DNA from: Epiperipatus broadwayi
Lineage: Eukaryota > Onychophora > Udeonychophora > Euonychophora > Peripatidae
DNA length: 64,000 nucleotides
Direction of reading: 5' to 3'
Assembly: GCA_028023455.1 (NCBI GenBank)
Contig: JAQFVV010006353.1
Coordinates: 2,108,001 to 2,172,000, forward strand
Shown: piece by piece, positions 12,000 to 23,889 of the stretch
Numbering within the stretch: position 1 is the stretch's first letter
Layout of the letters: each line of letters opens with the position of its first letter
Translations under genes and position numbers: made by a program
Notes under the pieces: model-generated
Databases searched by the model: none
Seen by the model: only the letters and a program-made list of their open reading frames with translations
What the model was told of the DNA's origin: nothing

Positions 12000-12950
12000 A
12001 ACATCACATCACATTACCTCTGTGTAAACAGTGGTAATCATGTGATGTTTAGTTGTGAAATAAGATAGGGATACATTTTAAATATGGAGTTTGAATTTTG
12101 ATGCAATTTGGGGCAGATTTTCTACATTTTATAATTAAAAAGATCTTTTTTTAAAACTTGCTTTTTTAAAAAACTAAATGAAAATGAGAACAGAAATAAA
12201 TCCTGAATAATATGTTCTAATTACCAGCTGATTAAATTTTGCATAGTTATAAAATATCTCCTAAAAAAAAAAAAAGAAGAAAGAATTAATTTATAATCGG
12301 AAAGCAGCTGGCATATTAACAGAATTTACTTTCGTTATGCTCAAACGATTTTTTTTTTTTGATTGATTATATATTTTGATTACTAAACATTATCACCTGC
12401 TCGTACTTATTTAATGGGAAAATTAGAAATGAAAAATTAAAATATGACCTTTAGTTGAAATAATTTGCAGTAATTTTTAATTCTAGTAAATGGAGACATT
12501 ACTGAAGGAAGTGATAAAATATATTTTATGAAAATTTTTTTAAAAAATTATTTTTCATTAAACATGCATGTTAAATTTAAAATTTCATAATCATTTATAA
12601 AATATCATACATATTCTGATTTTCTTAATAATAAGTATTAAAATCAGTTGATTAAAAATTCAAACTTTATTGAAATTTGATCAAATGCTGAATATTTTTC
12701 TACTTAATTTTGGATATCTAGTAGATGGTTTTAATTTCTTGAAGAAATTTCATAGATCAATAAAAAAAAAACATACATTCAAATTGAGGAAAAAACAATT
12801 TTGCAATGTAATAAAATATATTAAATTAAAGTAATTACCATTTTTTTAATAAAAAAATTAAAACATGATAAGATCGGAATAGTTTAGTCAGGCAAGAAAC
12901 AAAATTGAAAATATTAAATTATCTCAGAAGTGAAAAAAATCACTCTATGT
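12000..12950. other. AT-rich spacer, no gene seen
   Basis: Poly-A and poly-T runs and short open frames only. GATCATGTGATGTTTAG at about 12038 is an isolated family A end fragment. Confidence 0.45.
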
Positions 12951-12959
12951 TTGTGTATA

Positions 12960-13780
12960 ACAGCACACATTTTTCTTTCACCAACTCTCTGCCACCTAGT
13001 GTAATCTTTGGTAACTAATAATTGCCAGAGGTAATAGTACTCAATAATCTGTACTGTCTTATTCACTATCGCTAGATTACTTTCAAGCTTATAGCTTTTA
13101 ACAGTGAGAAGTTCGGAATCTTGGATACACTCGGACATTTAGGATCTAATGCACCTTTTATGTAGCCACAATCGTATAACTCCCTGGCCCAATCTGAAAA
13201 TCAAAAAATATTTTTCAATCTTATCCAACTTGCTTGTATAGACATGTAGATCTTAAACCAATTCAGTTTTTATATATCATGGTATTAGTTTTTTTAAACA
13301 ATAAGCATCTCTATTCTGTGGCCAGGATTTTGTACAAATCAATGTATACCATCTGACTTCATCACATGCCAACAACTTAATACTGCTGTTTTAGTAGAAT
13401 AATTTTTTACTATCTCTATGCCACCTTATTGTAAACTTTAATAAATAATAATAGATGCCAAATAGTTGTGATTAATAAATTCCTGATCAGTGGTGTCCCG
13501 TTTAGTATCCCCAAACTAGTTTCAGTCTTGTGGTTTTCTTCTGTGAGGAGTTTTGTATCTTGGAACATTGCACCTAAACCTTTAAGATCTAATGCATCCC
13601 TAGGCAACAATATTTACCTATATGATATACTATCAAGATATCAGCTATTATAAGCTCAAAACATGATCATCTGACATCTATTAGTTACTAAAGCTTACAG
13701 CAGGTGGCATAGAGGTGGTAGAAGAAAAAATGTAAGCTGCTAGAACAGCAATATGATAGCTATAGTCATGTGATATTTCA
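12960..13780 (-). mobile_element. Two highly diverged family A copies
   Basis: Minus-strand readings of 13050-13110 and 13490-13565 recover hammerhead remnants: CTCACTGTTAAAAGCTATAA, and CTCCTCACAGAAGA with CTGAAACTAGTTTGGGGATA. In the second copy CTGA has become CAGA and the cleavage triplet is GTT. End-module traces (TGCCACCTAGTGTAATCTTT; TGCCACCTTATTGTAAAC) lie on the expected side. The overlapping 61-74 codon frames are incidental. Confidence 0.55.
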
Positions 13781-13924
13781 TTGGTATTTGCATTTACATA
13801 TATATATATGTATGGGTGTTGGTTTTTAGCAATGCATACCTTATCGCAACTTAACCATTTTGCAACATCTACCAATGCAGAAGGTCAGATGACCCTCTCC
13901 CACTATATATGCATTATATAAAAA

Positions 13925-14300
13925 GGACTTTTAATACAGATGAGACATCTGAATTTCCATACAGACATTGGCAGTATGATAACTTCCACTATATAACTCT
14001 TACACAAGGTAGAGACAGTTTCTATCTGATTTTATAATCGTGTGGAAGAATGATCAATTGTTGTACTGCAGATGCATGTTTTTTGCTTTATCAGGGTATC
14101 TTTCATCTCAATTCCACCATACTGTACCCATTCATCATCTTAGGATATCAAACCACTGCCACTGTGCATGCATTTGTCAAAAAACATAACTCTGGCAAGG
14201 AGATAGAAACATTTGAATCTTTATACCCATTGTGACCATTTTATAACTCTCAATGTATGAATCTCACATAAAAGACTGATTTATATCTACTTTTAATATT
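13925..14300 (+). repeat. Diverged dispersed repeat, two units
   Basis: ACTATATAACTCTTACACAA...TCTATCTGATTTTATAATCG...GTGGAAGAATGA is followed about 270 bp later by a similar block (ACTCTCAATGTATGAATCTC, TTATATCTACTTTTAATATT, GTGGAAGGATGA). A third relative is at about 21700-21765. Function and origin unknown. Confidence 0.45.
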
Positions 14301-14321
14301 TTGTGGAAGGATGAACATCAT

Positions 14322-14327
<6 letters not shown>

Positions 14328-14367
<40 letters not shown>
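14328..14367. repeat. (TA)n microsatellite
   Basis: About 19 TA units. Confidence 0.95.
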
Positions 14368-14369
<2 letters not shown>

Positions 14370-14370
<1 letters not shown>

Positions 14371-15780
14371 TTATGAATGTGTTTATTTGTATAAGCATGT
14401 ATGTATGTTAAATGACCTTAATATTGAGGTATCATTGACTTAGAATGGTGAACTTCACCAAAGAAAAAGAAAGACTTCATTATGCAGATAAATAAACATT
14501 TGCTAATTTGAATATAACAATCAAAAACTAGAATTTTACTATTTTTATGTCACTTTGACATTACATTACTAATGTTATTTATTTTACTGCTTCATATTTA
14601 AAGTTACATTATAAACTTTAACATATCATAGTCTTTAGAACTGCAGTCACACAATATATATATATATTTCAAGGTTTGTTATTACCAATATATCTTTCAA
14701 CTTAGCTTATCAGTGCATTCTTATTTTAGCTCAGTCATATCATAACCATTTATCAGCCCATAAGTAAAATCAATTTCTCTCACTTTGGACGCATTTAGTG
14801 AAACATCCAATTCACTCTTTTCAAGTGAATAAGACATACCTAGGTCATCTTGTAATTTAACTTCACATATATATTTTTAAAGATATACTTTAATTTCCTA
14901 TGTATATTTCAAACTTTTGTTTCATCATGCATTCCTGAAACATATGACTAAAGACATGTAAAAAAAATATATATATAAATAGCATGATAATAGTCAACAC
15001 CAGGAATCTTCAATCTGTTGTCATGGTAACATATGAATAAAAGGTGGATGCTGCTTTAAGTGGCTTCTTTCATCTTTCATTCTGGGCTAAGATATTAATA
15101 TAGATAAGAAAGTTGATGCTTTGTAATAGAATAAGATTTTTAAAAATCAAAGAAGTTTAAATAAACCTCCATGAGTGAAAGGATTAATCCACAATAACTA
15201 CAATGTGGTATACTATTGTAAACACTACAGACCAAAGTCACACTGCTGCTAAGAAAAAAACATTTTGTTTTATGTAAATATTACAAATTTAATTTTTTTA
15301 AATTATAAGCATTATCTACGATATACATTAAATTATTTGTGCAAAAAAAAAAAAAAAATATAGCTATAAAATCATGAAAAAGGAGAATTAAATTACTTTT
15401 GATTAATTTAATTCAGTTGATTGCTTTTTTACAATCAGTTATTAGAATAAAATAAATTTGTTTTTTATTATTGCAACCATTAGTTATAAAAAACTTTTAG
15501 AATATTTGTCTTAAAAAAATAATAATCATTTTTAAAACATAATGAAAATTTACAGCCATTTAGACTACAAGTGGTATATCGCTAAACCTGAAAAAAAAAA
15601 AAGGGGGAGGGCATACAATTTACAAATTGAAATTAATTTAATTTTTACAAAAATTATGTAATGATTAGTAATAATCATTATGTGCTTATCAAAAAAGTTG
15701 ATAATGTAAATGTTGGAGAGGAGTAAATTGATGCTTGAAAATAAAAATGAGACAATTTACTCTATATAAATGCTCTTCAT
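14370..15780. other. AT-rich spacer
   Basis: No coding signature. CAATCTGTTGTCATGGTAAC near 15010 resembles an arm of the hairpins at 34.5 and 60.98 kb. Confidence 0.4.
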
Positions 15781-15805
15781 GTAATAAGGATATATATGAG
15801 AGATG

Positions 15806-15862
15806 ATGACCTGGCCCAACTGATGAATGCAGGTTCTGCATAAAATGCATCTTGGGGGTTAT
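15806..15862 (+). ncRNA. Family B hammerhead motif with well-formed stems
   Basis: ATGACC, bulge TGG, CCCAA, CTGATGA (15820-15826), ATGCAG-GTT-CTGCAT (perfect 6-bp stem II), AAAA in place of GAAA, self-complementary helix III ATGCAT, C15851, TTGGG, GGTTAT. Stem I is 5 bp plus 6 bp (ATGACC/GGTTAT, one wobble) with a 3-nt bulge. Compared with the 60.3-kb copy, stem II and outer stem I differ by compensating changes. G12 of the core is replaced by A, which should abolish or greatly reduce cleavage. Confidence 0.75.
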
Positions 15863-16551
15863 TTGTGTTTTATTATATTTTTGTTTATATGAAATTATTT
15901 ATGAAATAAGAAGCAATGGAGAAATATGGAAGTTGTCTATCTATAAAAAAATAGACATAGTTAGGATGGTTCTATGATAGACACCTGCTCAGTTTTAAAT
16001 CTTAAAATAAATTAAGGTATTTGAAAATTTAAACCAATTCTGCATACTAGTTGTAGCTGCAGGTTAAATAAATCTTTTATTCATAGAAGTTGGCTTAACA
16101 ACAGAGTGAAGATTCTTAGTGTAAATAAGCGTGGGCTCTTATCATGTGATTTATATTTGTTGAACCATTTAGTTTTAAGTAATGTTAAATATATATATAT
16201 ATAGTAAATTCTCAACAGATATGTAATGAAATTGTCCATAACAGACTTTGTCATGCCCAGCTGGTAAATTCATGTGGAATATATTTACATCATATAATAA
16301 TATTAAATCAGTTCTTTCAGGACAACCATTTCATGGTTTGCACATTATCCATTGGGTTTGCACCCTATCCATTAACTGGCTGCAGAAGTATGCGATAACA
16401 TCTCAACATAAGACCCAAAGCCCTAGTGCCTATAAAAATGAAGTCACATGGTGTATAACTTGGTTTCCTTAATATCATATCAAACTTAAAACCTATTAAA
16501 TGTTACAGAATGGAAGAATGCCAATGCAATCTTTTCACATAGTAAATATGC

Positions 16552-16645
16552 ATGGTGGTCGAGTGATCAGCGTGACTGCCTTGCACTTGCAGGCAGTTGC
16601 CCGGGTTGCGGGTTTGCGTCCCGGCCGATGCTATGACACTTAAAA
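16552..16645 (+). repeat. tRNA-derived SINE, plus strand
   Basis: ATGGTGGTCGAGTGATCAGC contains an A-box-like TGGTCGAGTGATCAGC. About 45 bases later GCGGGTTTGCGTCCC resembles a B box, followed by CCGATGCTATGACAC and an A9 tract. The same family, on the minus strand, is at 37.1-37.7, 45.2 and 61.5 kb. An extra stretch in the anticodon loop argues against a working tRNA. Confidence 0.8.
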
Positions 16646-16899
16646 AAAAATGCAAGCATTATTGTAAATAAGCCTAAAGCATATTTAAATACAGCTTTAA
16701 ATTATCATTCTAAACACAAATTAATATTAGCTAGCAAGTGACTATGTAATGAAACAAATATGGCAGTATTAGTACATTTGGTTTATTGTGTGGTTGGCAA
16801 TCCCATTGAATTCAATATCACAATATCTTATTAAGACTACGAATCCAAAAATAACATTCTTTCAAATATAATAAAAAGACATAGTTGCACTATATTGAT

Positions 16900-17800
16900 C
16901 AAATACCAATCAAATAGCTGTATTGCTCAGGCATTCGTAAGAAGTTTGAGTACCAAATGGGAATGAGCTTGGCTGCAAACCATGGACTTTGAGCTTCAGA
17001 ATCTGCTACTCTACCATTGCACCAAAGCATGCTGGGAAGAGAATAAATTACTAATTGAATGGTTTATTATTCAGTTCATAAGAAATTCAAACATCAGAAG
17101 TGACAGAACTGGGCCATGATCCATGACTTTCAGCTGCAGAGTCTGCCATGTTGCCACTGCAGCAAAGCATTCTGGGAACTCATAAAAATAATCAAATGAT
17201 TTATTACTCAAAAATTTGTAAAAAGTTCAAGCATGAGAGTGGCAGAACTAGGCTGCAATCCAGGAACCTTGAAGTCCAGAGGTTTCCAAGGTTATCTAGA
17301 CTACCGCAGCAGTAAGCCATGTAGGGCAACATAATGATTTTATTGCTCAGAAATTCATAAGAAGACATCATGCACCACTGTTTGATACTCTACTCATGCA
17401 CTGAACCATATGGGCAATCAAATGGCTTCAATTCCCAAAAATTGATAACAAGATGAAACACAGGAACTGGAATTTATCCTAGAATCTAACACTTGAGAGT
17501 GTAATACTCTACCACTGAACTAAGCCATGCAAGATAATCCAATTGCTTTGTTACTGAAATACATAAGAAGCTCATATTCTGGAGCTGAAATCAATAGAAA
17601 GATCTTACCTCCCAGAGCCTGATAATTTATCACCACACTAAGCCATGCAAGACAATCGAATGTCTTCACTGCTCTGGACAAAGTGTTTGAATCCAGAACC
17701 AGAATAAAACTGAAGACCTTATAATTTAGAGGTTAATATCCTTCTAAGACCTTAAACCCAACAAGGTGATCATATGGCTTTATTGCCCAGAAGTTTATAA
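16900..17800 (-). repeat. tRNA-like tandem array T1 (second, diverged)
   Basis: Six or seven diverged units. Landmarks are TACTCTACCATTGCACCAAA, TTGCCACTGCAGCAAAGCAT and TACTCTACCACTGAACTAAG, each followed by a CATGCTGGGA-like box and by a linker with TTCATAAGAA. Later units (17400-17700) have lost much of the tRNA resemblance. The orientation is the same as at 2.3-3.3 kb. Confidence 0.6.
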
Positions 17801-18009
17801 GGAGTTAGGGTGCTAAAAGTACCAGAAGGAGATTTCATGATTTGTATAGTTTGTCAAGTACCAATTAATTGGTTTCAAATGAATCATGCATTAAAAGTGA
17901 GATTAAAATGGTTTATAAATAATTTTAATAGACTCAGGACTGGGCATAGAGGAATTTGAACACATCAATGGTGGCTCATATATTTTTATTTCTTATTTTC
18001 ATCATTAGT

Positions 18010-18082
18010 GTCGAAGATGTCATGTGACATCTATGAAAGATAAATCCAGATGTTATGTGACATCTATGAAAGATAAATCCAT
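18010..18082. repeat. Short tandem duplication with GTCATGTGAC
   Basis: ATGTGACATCTATGAAAGAT plus AAATCCA occurs twice in direct succession. Each copy contains the family A landmark ATGTGACATCT. Confidence 0.8.
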
Positions 18083-18089
18083 GATTTAA

Positions 18090-19040
18090 AAAAAAAAACC
18101 TATTGTGCATTAAATAAAGTGAATATATATGAGTTTGATATATGCAGTACATATACGTGCATGCATAATTTTAAAGAATGTATGAATATTCGTTTGTGAA
18201 GAAAAACATATTAGTCTCAAGAGAATCTTAGATTAGAAAGTTTAATTACTAGTAATCGCTTATTGATATAACCAAAATTCCTTTGTATTAATTTACCGAT
18301 TGTTAAAAAAAATCATATAATAAATTTTCAATTCAAAAACTTCTATTTCTTTGATAAAATCTATAAAATATTTTATAGTGCTTGTAAATTAAGATCATAG
18401 AAATTTTGCAGAAATAGTAGTGGCTTGAAAGTTTATTACATTTAAAAGGTGTACTTGGAATAAACCTTTGCCATTACTAAGAGCTTCGCTACGCAAAATA
18501 AAATCAATAGTGTTACATTTAATGTCATGATTTATGGAGAAGTATTTAAACATTACAAAAGCTATGACCCAGTCATAAAGGTTACAGAAATAACAATCAA
18601 GCAATCACAAATAATTCAAAACTTTCCGAGAATAAAAAGCATTTCATTTATACATTTATTTCTTTAAAATAATATTACTGATAAATATATCATTAAGGGT
18701 TGGGAATGTCGCTTCACGTCTTGCATGTTTTGAATTCTAAACATGTTTTGATACAGTCAAAATAAGAATCATAGATCACATGACCCTATTCTCTGAGGAG
18801 TGCCAAAGCATGAAACCATGGTCAGGGGTTGGGGGGGGGGTTCCTGACAGAGATATTTTAAATGCTTTCTCTGGCTAAGCATTTAACACAAAGCTTGTTG
18901 AGGAATTGGCAATCCTCATTGTTTATGTTTTGATACAGTTTGATTAATGACTAAATTTAAATTATTTCCCCCCAGTAATTATTAGCAAGCGCTAATACTT
19001 GCAGTACATAATTTATTTATATTAAAGCACTAAACATCGT
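18090..19040. other. AT-rich spacer, no gene seen
   Basis: A G10 run sits at about 18829. No recognised element; the open frames are short and unsupported. Confidence 0.4.
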
Positions 19041-19049
19041 ACAATCATC

Positions 19050-19190
19050 ATTTCTTATGCTTGCTTAAGCTGCTAAATCGGGCAAAACTCTCCATGAAGT
19101 AGTGCACAAACCTTCTTGCATTCATTGATTACTCTGGCTTGCACTAGGTGGCACTATTGTATTGAGAGTTTTACCTGCTCTAATTTATTT
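19050..19190. mobile_element. Family A foldback remnant
   Basis: GGCAAAACTCTCCATGAAGT is followed by the inverse end module, CATTGATTACTCTGGCTTGC and TTGAGAGTTTTACCTG. No hammerhead remains. Confidence 0.75.
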
Positions 19191-19364
19191 ATAATATAAC
19201 GAAGAATCATAAAACGGTTTAAGAAAGTCTACAATTACTATATCGTTTAATGATGTTGAAAACAATACTAAGTTAGGTGTTGTTTCGTTTATACTTTTCT
19301 TGCAACAGATCAATGACATCTTCAGTTAGCATAAAACATAAAGTTAATGGTTTAGTACCTGCAT

Positions 19365-20035
19365 AGTTTGGTGCACTGGTAGATTGTTGAGTTCTGAAAC
19401 TCAGAGCCCATGGATCACAGCTTAGTTTTGTTATTTCTGATGTTTGAACTTGTTATGAACTCCTGAATAATAAACCATCAATTATTATATTCCTTCTGAG
19501 TTCCCAGCATGCTTTGCTGCAATGGCAGACTCTGGAGCTCAAGGGCCAAGAATCACAGTCCAGCTCTGTCACTTCTGATCCTTGAACTTCTTATGAACTC
19601 CTGAGCTATTCAATTACTATATTCTTTCTGAGTTCCCAGCATGCTTTGTGGCAGTGGCAGACTCTGGTGCTCAAGGTCCATGGATCGCAGACCAGCTCTG
19701 TTACTTCTGATGTTTAAACTGCTTATGAACTCCTAAATAATAAATCATTCAATTACTATATTCTTTCTGAGTTCCCAGCATGCTTTGCTGCAGTGCCAGA
19801 CTCTGGTGCTCAAGGTCCATGGATTGCAACCCAGCTCTGTTATTTCTGATGCTTGAACTTCTTATGAACTTCTGAATAATAAACCATCCAATAATTATAG
19901 TCTTTCTGAGTTTCCAGCATGCTTTGCTGCAGTGGCAGATTCTGGTGCTCAAGGTCCATGGATCGATGACCAGCTTTGTCATTTCTAACACTTAAATATC
20001 TTATGAACTTACATAGCAGTAATACCATTCAATTG
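19365..20035 (+). repeat. tRNA-like tandem array T1 (third, plus strand)
   Basis: Five units of about 130-140 bp: GTTCCCAGCATGCTTTGCTG, GCAGTGGCAGACTCTGG, GCTCAAGGTCCATGGATCGC, CCAGCTCTGTCACTTCTGAT, then a linker with ACTTCTTATGAACTCCTGA. The units are well conserved and head to tail. The overlapping 62-80 codon minus-strand frames arise from the repeat and are not genes. Confidence 0.8.
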
Positions 20036-20179
20036 TTTATTTATTTACCGGCCTAGTGTGTTAGTATAAACCTATATAATTACATGATCACTTAGCAATA
20101 ATTCAATAGTCTGTAAACAACCAATGCATAACACAATATGAGAAGTTACCATTACATATAGGAATAAGGCTTACCAATT

Positions 20180-20690
20180 GAGATAAAGAAAAGAGAACTG
20201 ACAGCTACAGTAATGAATTATTATCAAAGATGTGTAGGAGAGTCAAGAAGAGACTGCATAAGCAATAACAGAATTCAAGAAAAAATAAATGTTAAAAACA
20301 CAATAGTAAATGAAATCAAATAAGACAATTATAATGGTTGGACAAGTTAGAGTGCATAAGCAATAAAAGAATCCAAGAAATAGTAAATGTAGAACACACT
20401 TTAGTAAATGACATCAAACAAGGTAATTTGGAATGGTATGGATATGTACAGAAGATGTCTCAAAAAAGATGACCAAAATATGTATAAAAGTGAATACCTC
20501 CAGGAAAGAAGGACATCCAAAATGAGATGGATAAAAATGAAGAAATTAGAGACAAAAATAAAAAAAAAAAGTATTCAAAAAAGAGATGTGAAGAGGGAAT
20601 TGATAGAAAAATTTAGACCAACTTTCAGGTTAGATTTATGGATAGACAGATTGGAAACTGGAAGACATCATACTGCTATAGACCATTACT
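20180..20690 (+). pseudogene. LINE ORF2 C-terminal remnant
   Basis: Broken plus-strand peptides NYYQRCVGESRRDCISNNR, RIQEKINVK, TIVNEIK and a region with WNGMDMYRRC then ERRTSKMRWIKM follow the usual LINE pattern: RNE/IRxRxxV, WYGHVxRM, then RRxGRPxxRW. It duplicates itself in part (GCATAAGCAATAA twice). Not the LINE-A or LINE-B tail, so it is a third LINE lineage. No functional frame. Confidence 0.55.
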
Positions 20691-20744
20691 AAAAAAGACT
20701 TTGCTTAGATGTAGATAATATGAAATAAGCAACGGTGGAAATGA

Positions 20745-20860
20745 AACATGGTGTAGGGATGCCAATAGCCAAAAACTAATCTGGGAATTTGGATTTGATC
20801 TTACTATCTATATCCACTGATTATTCAAGCCTGTGTAGATGATTCTAGAGTCAATAAAGA
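20745..20860 (+). mobile_element. Degenerate family A fragment
   Basis: GATGCCAATAGCC, AAAACTAATCTGGGAATTTG and CCACTGATTATTCAAGCCTG follow the family A hammerhead and end-module order. The 5' core and GAAAC are lost. Confidence 0.5.
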
Positions 20861-20892
20861 GAATGATTACTTTTAATACAACTAACAATAGC

Positions 20893-20986
20893 TTCTAATA
20901 GACTTCATGACATGTAATAACAAGTCTTTAATGTGAAGTTCTAATAGACTTCATGACATGTAATAACAAGTCTTTAATGTGAAGTT
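20893..20986 (+). repeat. Perfect 46-bp tandem duplication
   Basis: TTCTAATAGACTTCATGACA... occurs twice with a 46-bp period and no visible differences, so the duplication is recent. Confidence 0.95.
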
Positions 20987-21604
20987 CTTAAAAGGTCAAA
21001 TGACATTTGAGTGACACTTACAACACAGCGGTTTTTTAGGAGATGAAAAGGAGATTTTTTCACTTTTTTGGTGAATTGACCCAAAAGCCTTTAGCTTTGG
21101 AAATAGTCATACTCTATATTAACCACTTGCATCATATTCCTGCATATGTGGTGCTGAGATTTTTAATGCCTGCTTTTAATGACAGGAATCTGTTTTGAAT
21201 TTCTAGCAATATAAATATTTACTTAAGAAGTAAACTTTTGTAATTTTTAGTTACTACAATAATACCTAGGTGTCAGGTGCAACTGAGGATAAAAAATGAA
21301 AATAAAATGTTTGGAACCAATGAAATGTAAGAAGGTAATGTCTACTCATAGAGTCCATAAGGTGTACCTGTGCTGAATTGTCTTTTGCATATGAAAACAA
21401 AATAATATGTTTTTGATAATCTATTTACCTTGTTACTATATATTTTTTTAGAAAATAGTTCAGTTTTTGTTTCTATATAAACAGGGACATTTAAATTTAG
21501 TTTATATTGAAAATTTTAATGAATTTTTAATAGAAAATTAGGAAAGTAAACTTTGTTGATGACAGAAATAAAAAAAATAGAAATATCCCCAATGAAAAAC
21601 AGTT

Positions 21605-22090
21605 ACTTCAATATTTTAATAATTTTTATTAGTCATTTATTAGGATAGAGATTATGCACTTAAAAAATAATATTTCTGTAGTGTAATTTTCACTTCACCA
21701 CTCTAACACAGGTAAGGACTGATTTCTATCCACTTTTAATGCCTTATGGAGAGATGTAATCATAAACATGACCAAAGACATGAAAAAGATGTATGATTCC
21801 CAATATGCACATTTCATGCTAAACTAGCACTGATCAATTGATCCAGATTACAATCTCTTATATATATATCTTTATCATTGTTCAGTATATATAAATGTCC
21901 AATTGCTATTATTTAATTTATAAGTGTCAAACTTATTGTCCTTACAACTTTGAATCAAATAACTTGATGAAAGCAGATTAATAATTTTTATTAGTCATTC
22001 ATTAGATTAGAGATTATCCATTTAATGAATCATATTTCTGTAGTGTAATTTTTACTACACCACTCTGATGCAAGATAGGGACTGAATAAT
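21605..22090 (+). repeat. Dispersed repeat, two copies, with family B relic between
   Basis: AATAATTTTTATTAGTCATT, GAGATTAT, then ATATTTCTGTAGTGTAATTT occurs at 21615-21695 and 21980-22055; a third partial copy is at 24020-24085. Between the first two lies a degenerate family B hammerhead. Confidence 0.65.
21795..21855 (-). ncRNA. Family B hammerhead relic
   Basis: Minus strand: TCAA, TTGATCA (damaged core), GTGCTA-GTT-TAGCAT (6-bp stem II retained), GAAA, ATG-TG-CAT helix III, A, TTGG. Stem II pairs despite sequence change, but the first core box is mutated. Confidence 0.55.
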
Positions 22091-22189
22091 TGTAAGTTAA
22101 ATTTTAATATTTTAAAAGGCATTTTCATTTTTAAACTTATCCTTTAATATGATAGCCATGAAGATATAAAAGTTAAAACCATTAAACAT

Positions 22190-22615
22190 CACATGATCAC
22201 CATTATTATGTGATGTTTGATGGTTTAATACCATTCCTACACAATAGAATTATGCTGACTGTGGTTATTAAAGAACCAAAGACACTAAAAAATATAAATG
22301 CTGATCTGAATTCAGATTATCAGATTATGAGCTTAGCTTGAAAACATTATTGCGTTATCATTTTGGACTCAAAGCTTTATAGTTAATTAAAAAGTAAAAG
22401 GTGGCTGCTGGAGGGTTGCATTAGATCCCAAGATCTAGACACAGTGCTCTCAGCTCCAAAGCTCCTCCTTGATGAAAGCCACAAGCTAGAAACTAGTCTG
22501 GGGATATTGGTTCAGTAGGTACTAGACAGGGATTTTACATACAAACCTTCCTGCATCCATTGATTACTCTGTATTGCACTGAGTGGTGCTACTGTATGGA
22601 GAGTCTTGCCTCTGT
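22190..22615 (+). mobile_element. Family A retrozyme-like copy, 22.2 kb
   Basis: Near-complete body: CATCACATGATCACC/ATTATGTGATGTTTGATGG hairpin, TGGTTATTAAAGAACCAAAG, GTGGCTGCTGGAGGGTTGCA, hammerhead remnant, ATTGATTACTCTGTATTGCA, ATGGAGAGTCTTGCCT. Confidence 0.8.
22452..22512 (+). ncRNA. Family A hammerhead relic, 22.5 kb
   Basis: CTTGATGA replaces ACTGATGA (C3 changed). GAAAC (22489-22493) and TAGTC TGGGGA are retained. Probably inactive. Confidence 0.6.
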
Positions 22616-22829
22616 GAAAAATATAAAGTTTTGGAAGAATCATTATTTATTCACTCAAAAAACATTTCTACAGTTTATAGTTATCTGGTTTTAACAATTT
22701 ATTTTTATTTGATTAAACGAATTTAAGATTAATTATACTTGCATATATTAATTGTTGTTGACTTCCTTTATTTTAATAGCTTTTAGAAAGATGGATTAGG
22801 ATAATCTACTGCTGCTGGATTTGAAATAA

Positions 22830-23170
22830 GGACTGTAATTAATTCAAATAAATCGTTCTGCAAATAGGAGAACATCCTGTCACTTTTATTATCAAGAAAA
22901 TATGACATATATTACTTATACTAGTATTATTAGGCATTGGAAAAGTTTCATTTAAGGATGCACTGTAAGATTCTAAAAATACCTTGGTAACATACAAAGA
23001 TCCAGTTTCTAGATATAATGATAATGAATTCAAGGGTGGATTCTTATTAGATTGGATATATGAAATGAATGAGTAGCAACAAGATGTTATAATGCATGTT
23101 TATGTTGAACTTTTGCATAATATTTATGGTAAATTGAACATGCAATTTAAAGAAGAAGCAGTCTTCATTT
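22830..23170 (+). other. Possible coding relic, not recognised
   Basis: The plus strand reads a fairly non-repetitive peptide (LGIGKVSFKDAL, then TLVTYKDPVSRYNDNEFKGG, then LLDWIYEMNE) interrupted by stops upstream and downstream. Composition is less Phe/Ile/Lys-biased than chance frames here. It may be a fragment of a mobile-element or host protein; I do not recognise it. Confidence 0.25.
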
Positions 23171-23249
23171 ATATTACAAAAATTATCTCAATACTAAATA
23201 TCACACAGCCACCTTTTTAAAGTGTACCCAAGCTGTTAAAGCACTAGTA

Positions 23250-23765
23250 AATTTCTCAAACAACAGCGCCACTTAGTACATGCTATACTAATAGATAACT
23301 TGCACTAATCAGCATTATTGTTTGGAAACATTTGCTACTGTTACAACAGCTTGTGTAATCATAAGAAAAGGTAGTCATGTGATGTTTTAATATGAATACA
23401 AACCAAAGGATATGGTCAATTATGGTTGTTAAAAAAATCAAAGACCAAATATATAGATACTGAACTGGATTAAGATCTGTATGACTCTACAAACAAATTT
23501 TCTTGGGTTGAAAGCATTATTGCACTTTTTGAGTGGATAGCTTTATAGTTAACCAAAAAATAAAAAGTGGCAGCTAGAGGCTTGCATTAGATCCAAAGAC
23601 CCATATGCACCACTGTCAGATCCAAGGCTCCTCATTGATGAAAGCCATATGCTAAAAACTAGTCTGAGAATCTCAGATTAAAATGCACAGCCTTCTAGCA
23701 TCTATTGATTATTATAGCTTGCATTAAGTGGCATTACTTTTTGGTGAAATGTGCTATTGTTTTAA
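23250..23765 (+). mobile_element. Family A copy, 23.3 kb, degenerate
   Basis: Same order as the 10.3-kb copy, with an end-module hairpin, AGTCATGTGATGTTTTAAT, and a hammerhead remnant at 23618-23680 (CATTGATGA, then AAAAACTAGTCTGAGAA). Both C3 and G12 of the core are changed. Confidence 0.7.
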
Positions 23766-23889
23766 AATTCCAAATAGATAAAACAATACATGCTTCCATT
23801 GGGTGATTATACCTTAGGATAACAACAGTATTGGGGGTAAACTTAGGCCAGGTATTGAAGTAATTGTTTTGTAGTATAATTTTCAATAC

